In this document: piece by piece, positions 16,469 to 25,141 of the stretch
How the letters are laid out: every line of letters begins with the position of its first letter
Position numbering within the stretch: position 1 is the stretch's first letter
Assembly (NCBI GenBank): GCA_031266175.1
Contig: JAISBN010000140.1
Span: 1 to 35,296 of the forward strand
Direction of reading: 5' to 3'
Length of the DNA stretch: 35,296 nucleotides
DNA from: Treponema sp.
Lineage (GTDB): Bacteria; Spirochaetota; Spirochaetia; Treponematales; Breznakiellaceae
The notes under the pieces: generated by a model
Database searches by the model: none
Told to the model about the DNA's origin: nothing
The model's input: only the letters and a program-made list of their open reading frames with translations
Translations under genes and position numbers: made by a program

Positions 16469-17083
16469 ATGCTGGGAAGAATCATCGTATTGCTGGTTTT
16501 AATACTCGTCCTTGCCGGGGGCGGTATCATCTGGTTCGATTACCTGAACGTGATCGACGCCAAAACGGTACTGGCGCCGCTGTACCGTTTTATCGGCCGG
16601 GAGGGCCGTACCCGGGAAGAGCTGGGAAGCGGCGAATACCTTAACCTGGACGCGGAACGGCTGGCGGTACGGCTGGAAGCGGAAGCCCTGCGGGAACTTG
16701 ATATGGACAGGCGGGAAGAGGAACTGGCCGCCATGCAGGGTGAAATTGACCAGAAAGCCCAGGAACTGGAACAGCGCCAGCAGGCCCTGGAAGATACGGA
16801 AAATTCAATCAATGATGCCCTGGCGGAAGCCGATAATCTAAACAGAAATGTCGAAGGCGTTGCCCAAAGGCTGACCAATATGCAGCCGGAGCGGGCGGTA
16901 GCGATTATTACCGCCATGAACGACCAGAACGCCATCGACGTACTCCGGAAGACCGAAGAAATAGCCCAACGGGACGGGACCAGTTCCATAGTCCCCTACT
17001 GGCTGTCCCTGATGGCCGAAAACGGCGAAGGGGCGGCCCGGGCCGCGGAGCTGCAGCGCAAGATGGTGGTGCGGACTCCTTAG
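16469..17083 (+). CDS. flbB: Flagellar collar/motility protein FlbB
   Basis: This 204-residue protein has one N-terminal transmembrane helix (about 4-22, IIVLLVLILVLAGGGIIWF), a long coiled coil (about 65-125, rich in Glu, Gln and Leu), and a C-terminal MgtE-N-like domain with RLTNMQPERAVAIITAMNDQNAIDVL. This architecture and its place directly before fliK match spirochaetal FlbB, which builds the periplasmic collar around the motor. GGAGGGG lies before the ATG. It is the first gene of the operon here, whereas in related genomes it follows fliG/H/I/J genes. Confidence 0.88.
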   Translation: MLGRIIVLLVLILVLAGGGIIWFDYLNVIDAKTVLAPLYRFIGREGRTREELGSGEYLNLDAERLAVRLEAEALRELDMDRREEELAAMQGEIDQKAQELEQRQQALEDTENSINDALAEADNLNRNVEGVAQRLTNMQPERAVAIITAMNDQNAIDVLRKTEEIAQRDGTSSIVPYWLSLMAENGEGAARAAELQRKMVVRTP

Positions 17084-17094
17084 CGGGGAAACGT

Positions 17095-17123
17095 ATTGTT
17101 TAACCCGCCGCGGGTTAAACAAT
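17095..17123 (+). other. Perfect hairpin between flbB and fliK
   Basis: ATTGTTTAACCCG (17095-17107), loop CCG, then CGGGTTAAACAAT (17111-17123) gives a 13-base perfect stem. No T-run follows and the operon continues, so it may attenuate or process the mRNA. Confidence 0.7.
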
Positions 17124-17179
17124 GGGCCGGTCCGGAGTAATTGAGCGTACCTTGAAAGGCGCGCTGCAAAGGAGCGGCG

Positions 17180-18523
17180 ATGTTAGTCGAACCCACTCAC
17201 ATTCAAAACGAAGACCGTCCTGTTTCCGCGGAACAGACCCGGTTTGAAGAATCCCCGGGGGTATTCCGGAAAAGGGGCCGTAAAAATGACGGCCTGGAGG
17301 TTTTTGCCAAACTGCTTGCGGGGCTGGCTGCCAAAAAAGCCGGATCCCCTGCGGGCAGGGAAACCGTTCAAGGCGAAGGTCTTCAAACTAAGGGTATTCA
17401 AAAAAAACAAGCCGGAAAGGAAAGAGCGCGGAACGGAAACCGCGGAATAGCGGGGGCCGAAACCCTGCTGTTCCGCTTCCCCGGACAGAAAACTCCCGGG
17501 GAAGCGGAAGCCGCGGACAAACACGAATTTCCCGGCGGCGAAACCGTTCCCCCCGGTGCGGAGCGGATGCCGACTTCGGATCTCCGGCTCTCCGTTACGA
17601 AGGCGGACGCGGACGTCGGGGAACCGGACGCCCCGGGAGCGGATGCGGCGGTCCCGGTCCTTGAAGAGCCGGCGGCTTTTTTAGCGGCCCTCCGGGGCGG
17701 ATCCCCGGAAAAAATCCGGGATATGCCGGAAACCAACGTTCCCTTCCTGCGCCGGGAGGATCCCGATCCTTCTGTCCAGGGTGAAGTTCAAGGTGAAGTT
17801 CACCCCGCGGTCTTCCGGGCGGAAGACCGGGGAATTCCCGAATCCGCGGAAAACCGCGGGGAAGCCAGGAAAAGCGGCCGCCGGGACCGGCCCGTCCTGG
17901 AGATCCGCGATCTTCGGACCCGGCCTGGAACCGGGGCCGGGGAGGACCGCGCCGGTCCGGGGCCCGGTCCGGTGGAAGACATCCGGGATAGCGCCGGACT
18001 GACGTTGGATCCGCGGCCTTCTTCCGGTGAACCGGGTCTTTCCCCGGACAGTCCCGAAGGGCCGGGGGAAAACTTCGGACAGCTTTTGGCCAGGGAACTG
18101 CGGGGCGATCTTTCCGGCGACATTGTCAAACAGGCCGCGGTGGTGCTCCGGGACGGGGAGGGAACCATCCGTCTTTCCCTGAAACCCGAATCCCTGGGGA
18201 AGGTTAAGATACACCTGGAAATGGCCGAAAACAAGATATCGGGACATATTTTTGTCGAAACCGAAGAAGCGTTACGGGCGTTTGAACAGGAAATTCATAC
18301 CCTGGAACAAAGTTTCAGGGATTCCGGTTTTGAAGCGTCCCTGAGCGCGGCCCTTGATTACCGCAACGGCGGCCGGCGCTGGAAAGAGGAAACGGCGAGC
18401 CCCTTCTTTTCAGAGCGTTTTGCCGCTTCCGCCTATGAAGGGGGAGCGGATCAGGGCATAACGGAAGCATCCGGCGGGTATGGTTCCGGTTTGGAGCTTT
18501 CCGCGGTAAATATGCTTGTATAG
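17180..18523 (+). CDS. fliK: Flagellar hook-length control protein FliK
   Basis: This is a 447-residue protein. Residues 1-300 are low-complexity, rich in Pro, Gly, Arg and Glu, as usual for the ruler part of FliK. The Flg_hook domain at about 314-393 contains IRLSLKPESLGKVKIHLEMAEN, then GHIFVETEEALRAFEQEIHTL. FliK measures hook length and switches the export apparatus to filament proteins. AAGGAG lies before the ATG. Its place between flbB and flgD fits the known spirochaetal order. The variable region includes a short direct repeat in DNA (GGTGAAGTTCA near 17779 and 17791). Confidence 0.9.
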   Translation: MLVEPTHIQNEDRPVSAEQTRFEESPGVFRKRGRKNDGLEVFAKLLAGLAAKKAGSPAGRETVQGEGLQTKGIQKKQAGKERARNGNRGIAGAETLLFRFPGQKTPGEAEAADKHEFPGGETVPPGAERMPTSDLRLSVTKADADVGEPDAPGADAAVPVLEEPAAFLAALRGGSPEKIRDMPETNVPFLRREDPDPSVQGEVQGEVHPAVFRAEDRGIPESAENRGEARKSGRRDRPVLEIRDLRTRPGTGAGEDRAGPGPGPVEDIRDSAGLTLDPRPSSGEPGLSPDSPEGPGENFGQLLARELRGDLSGDIVKQAAVVLRDGEGTIRLSLKPESLGKVKIHLEMAENKISGHIFVETEEALRAFEQEIHTLEQSFRDSGFEASLSAALDYRNGGRRWKEETASPFFSERFAASAYEGGADQGITEASGGYGSGLELSAVNMLV

Positions 18524-18580
18524 TCCGGGCGGGCGGCATGGATAGCGCCGTCTTTGCCCTATATTTTGAAAGGAGAAGTC

Positions 18581-19051
18581 ATGGAAATACAGAAAATGAG
18601 TCCCCAGGAAAAGGCCCTGCTGGACGAACAGGTAAAGATATATAACTGGGAAACCTTTGTCAAAGACAAGGAAAACGGCAGGGTCCCCAAACAGGCTTTA
18701 GGCAAGGAGGATTTCCTCCAGCTCTTGACAAAGCAGCTTGCCTACCAGGATCCGCTGGCCCCCATGGAAGACAAGGAATTTATTGCCCAGATGGCCCAGT
18801 TTTCCAGTCTGGAGCACATGAACACCATGTCCCAGGGAATTACCAAGCTGGGGGGCGATTTTTCCCGGATTGCGAACCTGTTGTCCGGTTCCGAAGCCGT
18901 GTCGGCCCTGGGTAAACCGGTGGAACTTTTTGACGGTGAAACCACCGTTCAGGGCGTGGTCCGGGCCGTCACCAGGGGTGACGATCCCCAGATCCTGGTC
19001 AACGGAACCTATTACCGCTGGGATCAGGTAAAAACCGTTTTTGAGGAATAG
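18581..19051 (+). CDS. flgD: Flagellar hook-capping/scaffold protein FlgD
   Basis: This is a 156-residue protein. ALGKEDFLQLLTKQLAYQDPLAPMEDKEFIAQMAQFSSLEHM is the conserved FlgD N-terminal domain that binds hook subunits during assembly. The protein is short, as in spirochaetes, without the long Tudor/Ig-like C-terminal part seen in enterics. ATG 18581 was chosen because AAGGAG lies 6-7 bases upstream; an in-frame ATG at 18554 lacks one. It sits 57 bases after fliK and 12 bases before flgE. Confidence 0.93.
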   Translation: MEIQKMSPQEKALLDEQVKIYNWETFVKDKENGRVPKQALGKEDFLQLLTKQLAYQDPLAPMEDKEFIAQMAQFSSLEHMNTMSQGITKLGGDFSRIANLLSGSEAVSALGKPVELFDGETTVQGVVRAVTRGDDPQILVNGTYYRWDQVKTVFEE

Positions 19052-19063
19052 GAGGTACCAGGT

Positions 19064-20464
19064 ATGATGCGTTCACTGTATTCGGGAGTTTCGGGTCTTC
19101 AGAATCACCAGACCCGGATGGACGTGGTAGGTAACAATATCGCCAACGTCAATACCTACGGCTTTAAGAAAGGCCGGGTAAATTTTCAGGACATGCTCTA
19201 TCAGCAGCTGGCCGGAGCGGCCCGGCCCACCGAGGATTTAGGGGGCATTAACCCCAAAGAAGTGGGTCTGGGCATGTCGGTGGCTTCGATAGACACCATT
19301 CACCTTCAGGGCTCCCTCCAGTCTACCGGCGTCCAGACCGATCTGGCCATCACGGGTACGGGCTTTTTTATCCTTCAGAGCGGGGACCAGACCTACTATA
19401 CCCGGGACGGCGCGTTCGGCCTGGACAGTCAGGGAACCCTGGTGGATCCGGGGAACGGCATGCGGGTCCAGGGCTGGATGGCCCAGGACATCGACGGCCG
19501 GCAGGTGCTGGACGTTTCCCGGAGCGTCGGGGACATCATCATCCCCGTCGGCGCCAAGGATCCCGCCCGGGCTACCGCCAATGTAAACTTTGCCTGTAAC
19601 CTGGATAAGCGCCTCCCGGAAATTCCCGAAAACCCCACCCCCGGGGATATAACCATGGGAACATGGCGGACCTCTATTGATATCTACGATTCCTTCGGGG
19701 ATACCCATACCCTGCAGGTTGAATTTACCCGGGTACCGGGGACCAACAATACCTGGAACGCCTCGGTAACGGTAGATCCCCAGGGCGATCCTCCCGTCAA
19801 CGCGGCCATAGGCCTGGGGGAGGAAGCTCCCGCGACCGGCGGTCCCAACGTGTTTGTCCTTACCTTCGACAACAACGGACTGCTCCTTTCCGCCGCGGAC
19901 GGCGCGGGCAACGAATCCGGCGGAGCGGGGGAAGTGATCATGAATGTGGCCTACGATGTGGTGTCTTCCACCCCCGGCGAGGACGGCGCTCCGGTCCGGC
20001 AGGAATTTACCCTGAACATGGGAGAGGTCGGGGGCTATACCCGGGCCGTCACCCAGTTTGCCGAAAAAAGCTCCACCAAGGTGAATGAACAGGACGGTTA
20101 CTCCATGGGGTACATGGACAACTTTAAGATAGACCAGAACGGGATCATCACCGGCGTCTTCAGCAACGGTACCAACCGGGTCCTGGGCCAGGTGGCCCTG
20201 GCAAGCTTTGCCAACCAGGGGGGGCTTGAAAAGGCCGGTGAAAATACCTTTGTCCAGTCCACCAATTCGGGGATCGCCAACATAGGTCCCGCCCGGGTCG
20301 CGGGCAAAGGCAATATCCAGGCGGGAACCCTGGAAATGTCCAACATTGACCTGGCGGATCAGTTTGTTGATATGATCGTTACCCAGCGGGGATTCCAGGC
20401 CAATTCCCGGACCATACAGACCGCGGATCAGCTCCTCCAGGAACTGCTCACGCTGAAGAGGTAA
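19064..20464 (+). CDS. flgE: Flagellar hook protein FlgE
   Basis: This is a 466-residue protein. The N-terminal rod/hook domain reads [19 protein letters not shown], then [17 protein letters not shown]. The C-terminus ends [31 protein letters not shown], both hallmarks of FlgE. The hook domain lies between. Lys165 (VGAKDPARA) and Cys178 (VNFACNLD) occupy exactly the positions of the self-catalysed lysinoalanine cross-link known from Treponema denticola FlgE, which makes the spirochaete hook covalent and stiff. AGGAGG lies 8 bases before ATG 19064; a second ATG follows immediately. Confidence 0.97.
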   Translation: MMRSLYSGVSGLQNHQTRMDVVGNNIANVNTYGFKKGRVNFQDMLYQQLAGAARPTEDLGGINPKEVGLGMSVASIDTIHLQGSLQSTGVQTDLAITGTGFFILQSGDQTYYTRDGAFGLDSQGTLVDPGNGMRVQGWMAQDIDGRQVLDVSRSVGDIIIPVGAKDPARATANVNFACNLDKRLPEIPENPTPGDITMGTWRTSIDIYDSFGDTHTLQVEFTRVPGTNNTWNASVTVDPQGDPPVNAAIGLGEEAPATGGPNVFVLTFDNNGLLLSAADGAGNESGGAGEVIMNVAYDVVSSTPGEDGAPVRQEFTLNMGEVGGYTRAVTQFAEKSSTKVNEQDGYSMGYMDNFKIDQNGIITGVFSNGTNRVLGQVALASFANQGGLEKAGENTFVQSTNSGIANIGPARVAGKGNIQAGTLEMSNIDLADQFVDMIVTQRGFQANSRTIQTADQLLQELLTLKR

Positions 20465-20471
20465 GAACCAC

Positions 20472-20529
20472 AAGCGCCCGCGGCTGACAGTCTGAAGGGC
20501 TGACGCCCTCGTCATCGGCCGCGGCGCTT
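20472..20529 (+). other. Long hairpin between flgE and flbD
   Basis: AAGCGCCCGCGGC (20472-20484) pairs with GCCGCGGCGCTT (20518-20529) with one bulged C. An inner AGGGC-TGAC-GCCCT stem lies at 20496-20509. It sits within the operon before flbD, which has a poor Shine-Dalgarno. Confidence 0.65.
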
Positions 20530-20544
20530 AACCGGAAATAACGA

Positions 20545-20742
20545 ATGATACAGGTAACCCGGCTGGACGGAAAACAGTACTTCATCAACCCCCATCAGAT
20601 TGAATCCATCGAGGTTCACCCCGATACAACCCTCCTGATGCTTTCGGGAAAACACGTGATCGTCCGCGAAAAGGTACCGGAACTTATCGGCAGAATTGTG
20701 GAATACCGCAGACAGATTGGCGCCTTTAAGAACGAGGAGTAA
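20545..20742 (+). CDS. flbD: Flagellar protein FlbD (SwrD family)
   Basis: This 65-residue protein begins MIQVTRLDGKQYFINPHQIESIE, then PDTTLLMLSGKHVIVREKV, the complete FlbD/SwrD family pattern. In Bacillus, SwrD raises flagellar torque; in spirochaetes the gene always lies between flgE and motA, as here. The Shine-Dalgarno is weak (CGGAAA) and a stable hairpin lies just upstream, so translation may be tuned relative to its neighbours. It is 8 bases before motA. Confidence 0.92.
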   Translation: MIQVTRLDGKQYFINPHQIESIEVHPDTTLLMLSGKHVIVREKVPELIGRIVEYRRQIGAFKNEE

Positions 20743-20750
20743 AAGAGTTT

Positions 20751-21533
20751 ATGGATTTAGCAACCATAATCGGATTAGCCGGATGTTTAGGCATGATCGG
20801 ACTCGGTATTATTACCGGCGGTTCGGGCCTTTTAACCTTTGTGGATATTCCATCGGTACTTATCGTTGTTCTGGGGTCCTGGTTTGCCCTCTTTACCTTC
20901 AGCAGCATCGGCGGCGCCCTGGGGATCTTCGGCGTCATCGGCCTGACCATGAAGATAACAAGCTACGATGAAAAGGGGATCATTACCAAGCTGATGTCCA
21001 TGTCCGAAAAGGCCCGCCGGGAAGGACTTCTGGCCCTGGAAGAGGAACTGGAAGATCTGGAAGACGAGTTTATGAAAAAGGGCCTGCGCCTGGTGGTGGA
21101 CGGTACGGATGCGGAAATAATCCGCAACCTGATGGAAACCGAGCTTTCCCAGATGCAGGGCCGTCATGCGGACAAGATCAGCGCCATCAACATGTGGGGT
21201 TCCCTGGCTCCCGGTCTGGGGATGCTGGGGACCGTTATCGGCCTTATCGGCATGTTAAAAAACCTGGAGGACAAGAGCGCCCTGGGACCCAACATGGCGG
21301 TGGCCCTGATCACCACCCTGTACGGATCCATGATGGCCAACCTGGTCATGATCCCCGTGGCCGGTAAATTAAAGGCCAAAGACGGGGAGGAATCCAAAGT
21401 CAAGGAAATGCAGATAGAGGGGGTCCTCTCCATTCAGGCCGGGGACAATCCCCGGATCCTGGCCATGAAGCTTCTTTCCTACCTGGAACCCGGCGAGAGG
21501 AAATCCGTGGAAGCCGAAATACTAAAGGAATAG
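20751..21533 (+). CDS. motA: Flagellar motor stator protein MotA
   Basis: This 260-residue protein has four membrane helices: about 5-22, 33-52, and the pair around 155-215. MDLATIIGLAGCLGMIGLGI and the PGLGMLGTVIGLIGMLKNL region are MotA signatures. The cytoplasmic loop (about 65-145) has the charged, FliG-contacting segment. MotA forms the proton channel with MotB. GAGGAG (in flbD's end) serves as ribosome site. The LGPNMAVALITTLYGSMMANLV helix is typical. It is followed by motB after 57 bases. Confidence 0.95.
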   Translation: MDLATIIGLAGCLGMIGLGIITGGSGLLTFVDIPSVLIVVLGSWFALFTFSSIGGALGIFGVIGLTMKITSYDEKGIITKLMSMSEKARREGLLALEEELEDLEDEFMKKGLRLVVDGTDAEIIRNLMETELSQMQGRHADKISAINMWGSLAPGLGMLGTVIGLIGMLKNLEDKSALGPNMAVALITTLYGSMMANLVMIPVAGKLKAKDGEESKVKEMQIEGVLSIQAGDNPRILAMKLLSYLEPGERKSVEAEILKE

Positions 21534-21590
21534 CTTTTTTGTACTTTCCAAAGAGCCGGCGGTTTTTTGTAAGATGTTGGGAGGAGTAGG

Positions 21591-22316
21591 ATGGCGAAGA
21601 AAAAACGCGAAGCCGAGCCGGTAACTAATGAGTGGATTGTAACCTATGGCGATATGGTTACCCTGCTGCTCTGCTTCTTTGTGGCCCTTTTTAATCCGGA
21701 TGAATCGGATCCCAGCCAGCTTCAACAGATGCTCTCCGCCTTTAACGCGATCGGCATGGGTCCTTCCACCGGGGGCCATACCATCGCTCCGGGAAAGAGC
21801 GCGGACCTGGGCAATACGATCATGTCCCTGCCTTCCATGGACCGGGGCCGCAATCTGGGCACCTCCCTGCGCCGGGCCATGAGCCTTTTTGAGCCGGAAG
21901 TCAAATCCAACAAGGTCCGCATTACCCACGATGAACGGGGGGTGGTTATCAGCCTGGCGTCGGACCTGTTCTTTGCCCCCGCCAGCGCGGCCATCAACTA
22001 TGAAGACAGCCGGGACATCTTGTTCCGGCTTGGTTCCATGCTGAACTCCCAGGAACTGTCGGGCCGGCGCTTCCGCATCGAAGGCCACACCGACGGCTCC
22101 GACACGGATCCGGAAATCTGGCCCTCCAACTGGGAATTATCCACCGCCCGGTCCATCGCGGTGCTGCACTACCTTGCCGACATCGGAGTGGACGAAGACC
22201 GTTTCCAGGTCGCGGGTTTTGCCGCCACCATGCCCATCAGCCGGGACGACACCCCCGAAGGCAGGATGAATAACCGCCGGGTGGATATTGTGATCCTGGA
22301 CGAGGGCCATTTGTAA
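21591..22316 (+). CDS. motB: Flagellar motor stator protein MotB
   Basis: This 241-residue protein has one membrane helix. Asp21 in VTYGDMVTLLLCFFVALF is the proton-binding residue (equivalent to E. coli Asp32). The C-terminal OmpA-like domain, which anchors to peptidoglycan, has FRIEGHTDGSDTD and NWELSTARSIAVLHYL, then DTPEGRMNNRRVDIVIL. GGGAGGAG precedes the ATG. The stop codon TAA (22314-22316) lies in the left arm of a perfect 15-base hairpin. No fliL or fliM follows, which is unusual for spirochaetes. Confidence 0.95.
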   Translation: MAKKKREAEPVTNEWIVTYGDMVTLLLCFFVALFNPDESDPSQLQQMLSAFNAIGMGPSTGGHTIAPGKSADLGNTIMSLPSMDRGRNLGTSLRRAMSLFEPEVKSNKVRITHDERGVVISLASDLFFAPASAAINYEDSRDILFRLGSMLNSQELSGRRFRIEGHTDGSDTDPEIWPSNWELSTARSIAVLHYLADIGVDEDRFQVAGFAATMPISRDDTPEGRMNNRRVDIVILDEGHL

Positions 22317-22338
22317 ACGCTGCGCGTTTACAAATGGC
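22306..22338 (+). terminator. Perfect hairpin spanning the motB stop
   Basis: GCCATTTGTAAACGC (22306-22320), loop TGC, then GCGTTTACAAATGGC (22324-22338) makes a 15-base perfect stem. The motB TAA is inside the left arm. CTTGGGGG follows; there is no long T-tract. Confidence 0.65.
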
Positions 22339-22407
22339 TTGGGGGAACTGCGTTTCTCCACGGGCCGGGTGTTGGGTGCTGCGCGTTTACAAAATGGCTT
22401 TGGGGGG
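22319..22407. repeat. Direct repeat of the motB hairpin's right arm
   Basis: GCTGCGCGTTTACAAATGGC (then TTGGGGG) at 22319-22345 recurs as GCTGCGCGTTTACAAAATGG (then CTTTGGGGGG) at 22378-22407. Only the loop and right arm are copied, so the second copy cannot fold with itself. Confidence 0.75.
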
Positions 22408-22451
22408 TAACTCTTTACTACATAAGGAGTTGCGGGGCCGTTAGCTGCAAC
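22406..22451. repeat. Dispersed repeat, GTAAYTC family, copy B
   Basis: It matches 10095-10140. It reads GGTAACTCTTTACTACATAA, then GGAGTTGCGG and GCCGTTAG. Like copy A it follows a G-run. Confidence 0.7.
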
Positions 22452-22515
22452 GGCGCCGGAAACCGGTACTGTCAGTATCCCGCCGGTCCCGCGTTTTTGT
22501 CAATGACCAAATTTC

Positions 22516-23709
22516 CTACCGAATTCCCTGTAAAAAATGCGCCGCCGGTTCCCAGGCCCGCCCGCCGTAGCCCCCGGCCTGGATCCACGCGGAAGGGATG
22601 TCCCTGTCCGCCGCGTACCGGTACACAAAATTATCCCGCTCCAGGCACTGGTCCAGGGTAAGCCGGAGGAGGCCGCTGGAAGGGAGGCCGTCGTGTTCGT
22701 AGGGGTCCGCGCCGTCTACCACCAGCATCAGATCCGGAACGCTCTGCCCGCCGGATTCCGCGGTCGTCGTCAACACCGCTGTCATCCGCTCCAGTTCCCG
22801 GATGCCCTCCGCCAGCCGGGGGGTATACTCCGCTTCTTCCCCCGGGCCGATGCCTATGTCGATGTCCGAAGGAAGCAGCGGCGCCCTGCCGGGTACGGCG
22901 GCGGCCAGGGTTTCGCTGTCCAGGGGCCAGCCCTTTGCCATGTGGATAGACAGGGTCAGGATACAGGGCGCGCCGGAACCGTCCCGCCGCTTGCCCTCGT
23001 CCCGCCGGGGACCGGCAAATTCTCCCCGCTCCCGGGCAAAGCGGATCAGTTCCGCGGTTCCGTCGCCCTTGTGGGCGTCCATGTCGACGATCCAGACAAG
23101 CCGGACGGGTTTCCCCGGATTCGGAGGCTTCCGGCAGCGCGTAACCCTGTCCGCCAGAATTTTTGCCGCCGCCGTGGCCACGTCGTTGATCAGACAAAAT
23201 CCCGCGCCGGCGTCATACCGGGCGTGATGCATACCGCCCCCCAGGTAATAGCAGAACCCCGGGCCTTCCGCCAGGGCAAGGCGGCAGGCCAGGTAGGTTC
23301 CGGCGGTCTGGGCCAGGATAGCGGTAAAAAGCCCGGTCAGGGGTTTTACCGCCCGTTCCGGCTCATACCGGCGGGGACGGCCCTGGGGGTCAAGAAGCTC
23401 ATAGGTATTCAGCAGTTCCCTCTCCAGGGTCTTTCCGCCGGAATCCTCATAGAGGGCCGCAATATAGTCCCCGCCGTGGAGCCGTTCCAGATCCCGGCGG
23501 CTGATTATGTCCCCCTCCCCGTCCAGCAGCGCCAGGGCGTCGGCGATACTAAAAACCGGCCCCGGATAGGGCATGGATTTTCCCCGGGTACCGGGATAAA
23601 AATTCCTGCCAAGAAAATCCAGGGTCTGTTCACCCCGGTCGGGCGAAATGGGAAGCATGATGCCGTAGTCCCGGAAACGCATGGTCAGCGAAGGATCATA
23701 GAGGATCAT
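22516..23709 (-). CDS. Histone-deacetylase-family amidohydrolase
   Basis: This is a 397-residue protein. The arginase/deacetylase fold motifs are present: GGGMHHARYDAGAGFCLIND with the His161-His162 dyad; zinc ligands Asp211 and His213 in VDMDAHKGDG; Asp335 in VDGADPYEHD; and Tyr381 in GGYGG. All catalytic residues of the zinc-dependent deacetylase family can thus be placed. Bacterial members act on acetylated polyamines, acetoin-pathway proteins or other amides; the substrate here is not evident. TATACT lies 7 bases before the ATG (leaderless type). It is divergent from the TSUP permease gene. Confidence 0.9.
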   Translation of the reverse strand: MILYDPSLTMRFRDYGIMLPISPDRGEQTLDFLGRNFYPGTRGKSMPYPGPVFSIADALALLDGEGDIISRRDLERLHGGDYIAALYEDSGGKTLERELLNTYELLDPQGRPRRYEPERAVKPLTGLFTAILAQTAGTYLACRLALAEGPGFCYYLGGGMHHARYDAGAGFCLINDVATAAAKILADRVTRCRKPPNPGKPVRLVWIVDMDAHKGDGTAELIRFARERGEFAGPRRDEGKRRDGSGAPCILTLSIHMAKGWPLDSETLAAAVPGRAPLLPSDIDIGIGPGEEAEYTPRLAEGIRELERMTAVLTTTAESGGQSVPDLMLVVDGADPYEHDGLPSSGLLRLTLDQCLERDNFVYRYAADRDIPSAWIQAGGYGGRAWEPAAHFLQGIR

Positions 23710-23716
23710 GAAACTC

Positions 23717-23722
23717 AGTATA
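23717..23722 (-). promoter_or_regulatory. -10 element of the deacetylase-like gene
   Basis: TATACT (minus strand) lies 7 bases before the ATG. No good -35 is seen at 16-18 bases. Confidence 0.4.
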
Positions 23723-23733
23723 CAAATTTTTGA

Positions 23734-23763
23734 TTGATTATGCCATCTTTTTTGGGATACAGT
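23734..23763 (+). promoter_or_regulatory. Promoter of the TSUP-aroK unit, leaderless type
   Basis: TTGATT (23734-23739) and TACAGT (23758-23763) are 18 bases apart; the ATG is 5 bases later. Confidence 0.5.
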
Positions 23764-23768
23764 GATAT

Positions 23769-24536
23769 ATGAAACTTTTCAGCCTTATTCCCTATACCCT
23801 GGAGCCCCGGCAATGGGCGGCGGTCATTTTCAGCTGTATTTGTTTTGGCATCTCGAAGACGGGACTGAACGGCATTTCTATCGTGGCGGTTCCCCTTTTT
23901 GCCCTGGTCTTCGGGGCCAGGGAATCCACCGGGGTGGTGCTGCCCCTGATCTGCTTTGCGGATCTGTTCGCGGTTATTTACTACCGGCGGCACGCCCAGT
24001 GGAAGTACATCGGCAGGCTGATTCCCTGGGCGCTGGCGGGGTTTGCCCTGGCCCTGGGGGCGGACCATTTTGTCGGTTCCAACAGGGGCTTTAAAATCCT
24101 TATCGGCGTCTGTATTGCCGCCGGGCTGGCGGTGATGGTCTGGAACGAACGGCGGAATACCCGGGGATCGGAACCTCCTTCGGGGTTGTGGTTTTCCGCG
24201 GTTTTCGGCATCATGGGCGGTTTTTCTACCATGATCGGCAACGCCGCGGGCCCCATCATGTCGGTATTCCTGCTGTCCGTACGGCTGCCCAAGGAAAGTT
24301 TTGTCGGGACCGCCGCATGGTTTTTCCTTATCGTCAATTACCTTAAAATCCCTTTGCAGGTTTTTGTGTGGCGCAACATCTCTCTTATGACGCTCCGGTT
24401 TGATCTTTTTATGATCCCCTTTATACTTTTGGGAATTTGGCTGGGGATTCTCTTTGTTAAAAAGGTCAGTAACAGCCAGTACCGTATGGCGGTCTATGTC
24501 CTGACCCTGCTCTCCGCGGCGCTGCTGTTTTTGTAG
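23769..24536 (+). CDS. TSUP/TauE-SafE family membrane permease
   Basis: This 255-residue protein has about eight hydrophobic helices. The family pattern is seen in the first block (FGISKTGLNGISIVAVPLFALVFG ARESTGVVLPL, with charged loops between) and in the second (AVFGIMGGFSTMIGNAAGPIMSVFLLSVRLPKESFVGTAAWFF). Members export or import sulfite, sulfonates or organic sulfur and other anions. The substrate cannot be told. It is followed after 2 bases by aroK, so both are probably cotranscribed, though a metabolic link is not obvious. Confidence 0.88.
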   Translation: MKLFSLIPYTLEPRQWAAVIFSCICFGISKTGLNGISIVAVPLFALVFGARESTGVVLPLICFADLFAVIYYRRHAQWKYIGRLIPWALAGFALALGADHFVGSNRGFKILIGVCIAAGLAVMVWNERRNTRGSEPPSGLWFSAVFGIMGGFSTMIGNAAGPIMSVFLLSVRLPKESFVGTAAWFFLIVNYLKIPLQVFVWRNISLMTLRFDLFMIPFILLGIWLGILFVKKVSNSQYRMAVYVLTLLSAALLFL

Positions 24537-24538
24537 GC

Positions 24539-25093
24539 ATGGCTTTTGTCGTCCTGGTGGGACCAAAACATTCGGGAAAAACCACCGCGGGCCGGGAACT
24601 GGCCCTTCGGCGGGGGCTGCCTTTCTTTGATTTGGACCTGCTGATGGAAGAAAGAACCGGCCGGAGTCCCAGGGCCCTCTACGGGCTGGGGCCCGAACTG
24701 TTCCGCGCGGAAGAGACAAAGGCCCTCGCGGCGCTTCTGGCCGGGAACCCGGTTCCGGGGGTGACGGGGATTTTGGCCGCGGGGGGCGGCATTATCGACA
24801 ATCCCGGCGCCATGGCATTGCTGGCCGGGGGCGGGCATATTACGGTGTATCTGGAGATAAGCGCCGAAACCGCCTGGCGGCGCATAACGGGAAACCGCCG
24901 GGACCCGGAACTTCCCCCCTTCCTCCGGGCGGAAAGTCCGGACGCCTCCAGGCAAAAGCACCGGCTCCTCCATGAAAGGCGTTCCGCGGCTTACAGGGCC
25001 GCGGCGGAAATCATTATCCTTGCGGAGGGTAAAACGCCCGGGGAAACGGCGGATGAACTGGGGGTAAAATTACCGGCGGAAAGGGAATCCTAA
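24539..25093 (+). CDS. aroK: Shikimate kinase
   Basis: This 184-residue protein has the Walker A motif GPKHSGKTT (residues 8-16), Asp31/Asp33 in FFDLDLLMEE (shikimate binding), Arg56 in ELFRAEET, and the AGGGII glycine motif at about 81-86. The end ERRSAAYRAAAEIII matches the kinase lid and last helix. It phosphorylates shikimate at O3 in aromatic amino-acid synthesis; AroA (32024 end) acts on its product. The start lies 2 bases after the permease stop with no Shine-Dalgarno, so translation is probably coupled. Confidence 0.92.
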   Translation: MAFVVLVGPKHSGKTTAGRELALRRGLPFFDLDLLMEERTGRSPRALYGLGPELFRAEETKALAALLAGNPVPGVTGILAAGGGIIDNPGAMALLAGGGHITVYLEISAETAWRRITGNRRDPELPPFLRAESPDASRQKHRLLHERRSAAYRAAAEIIILAEGKTPGETADELGVKLPAERES

Positions 25094-25141
25094 AACTTGA
25101 GCCGGCGGCGTTGAATGCTACCAAAGGGATCAAAAAAAGAC

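Noticed and set aside
19238-20515. 425-residue minus-strand frame
   Set aside because: Antisense to flgE, with no domain signal.
22537-23733. 398-residue plus-strand frame
   Set aside because: Antisense to the deacetylase-like gene, whose catalytic motifs are all on the minus strand; long shadows are expected in GC-rich DNA.
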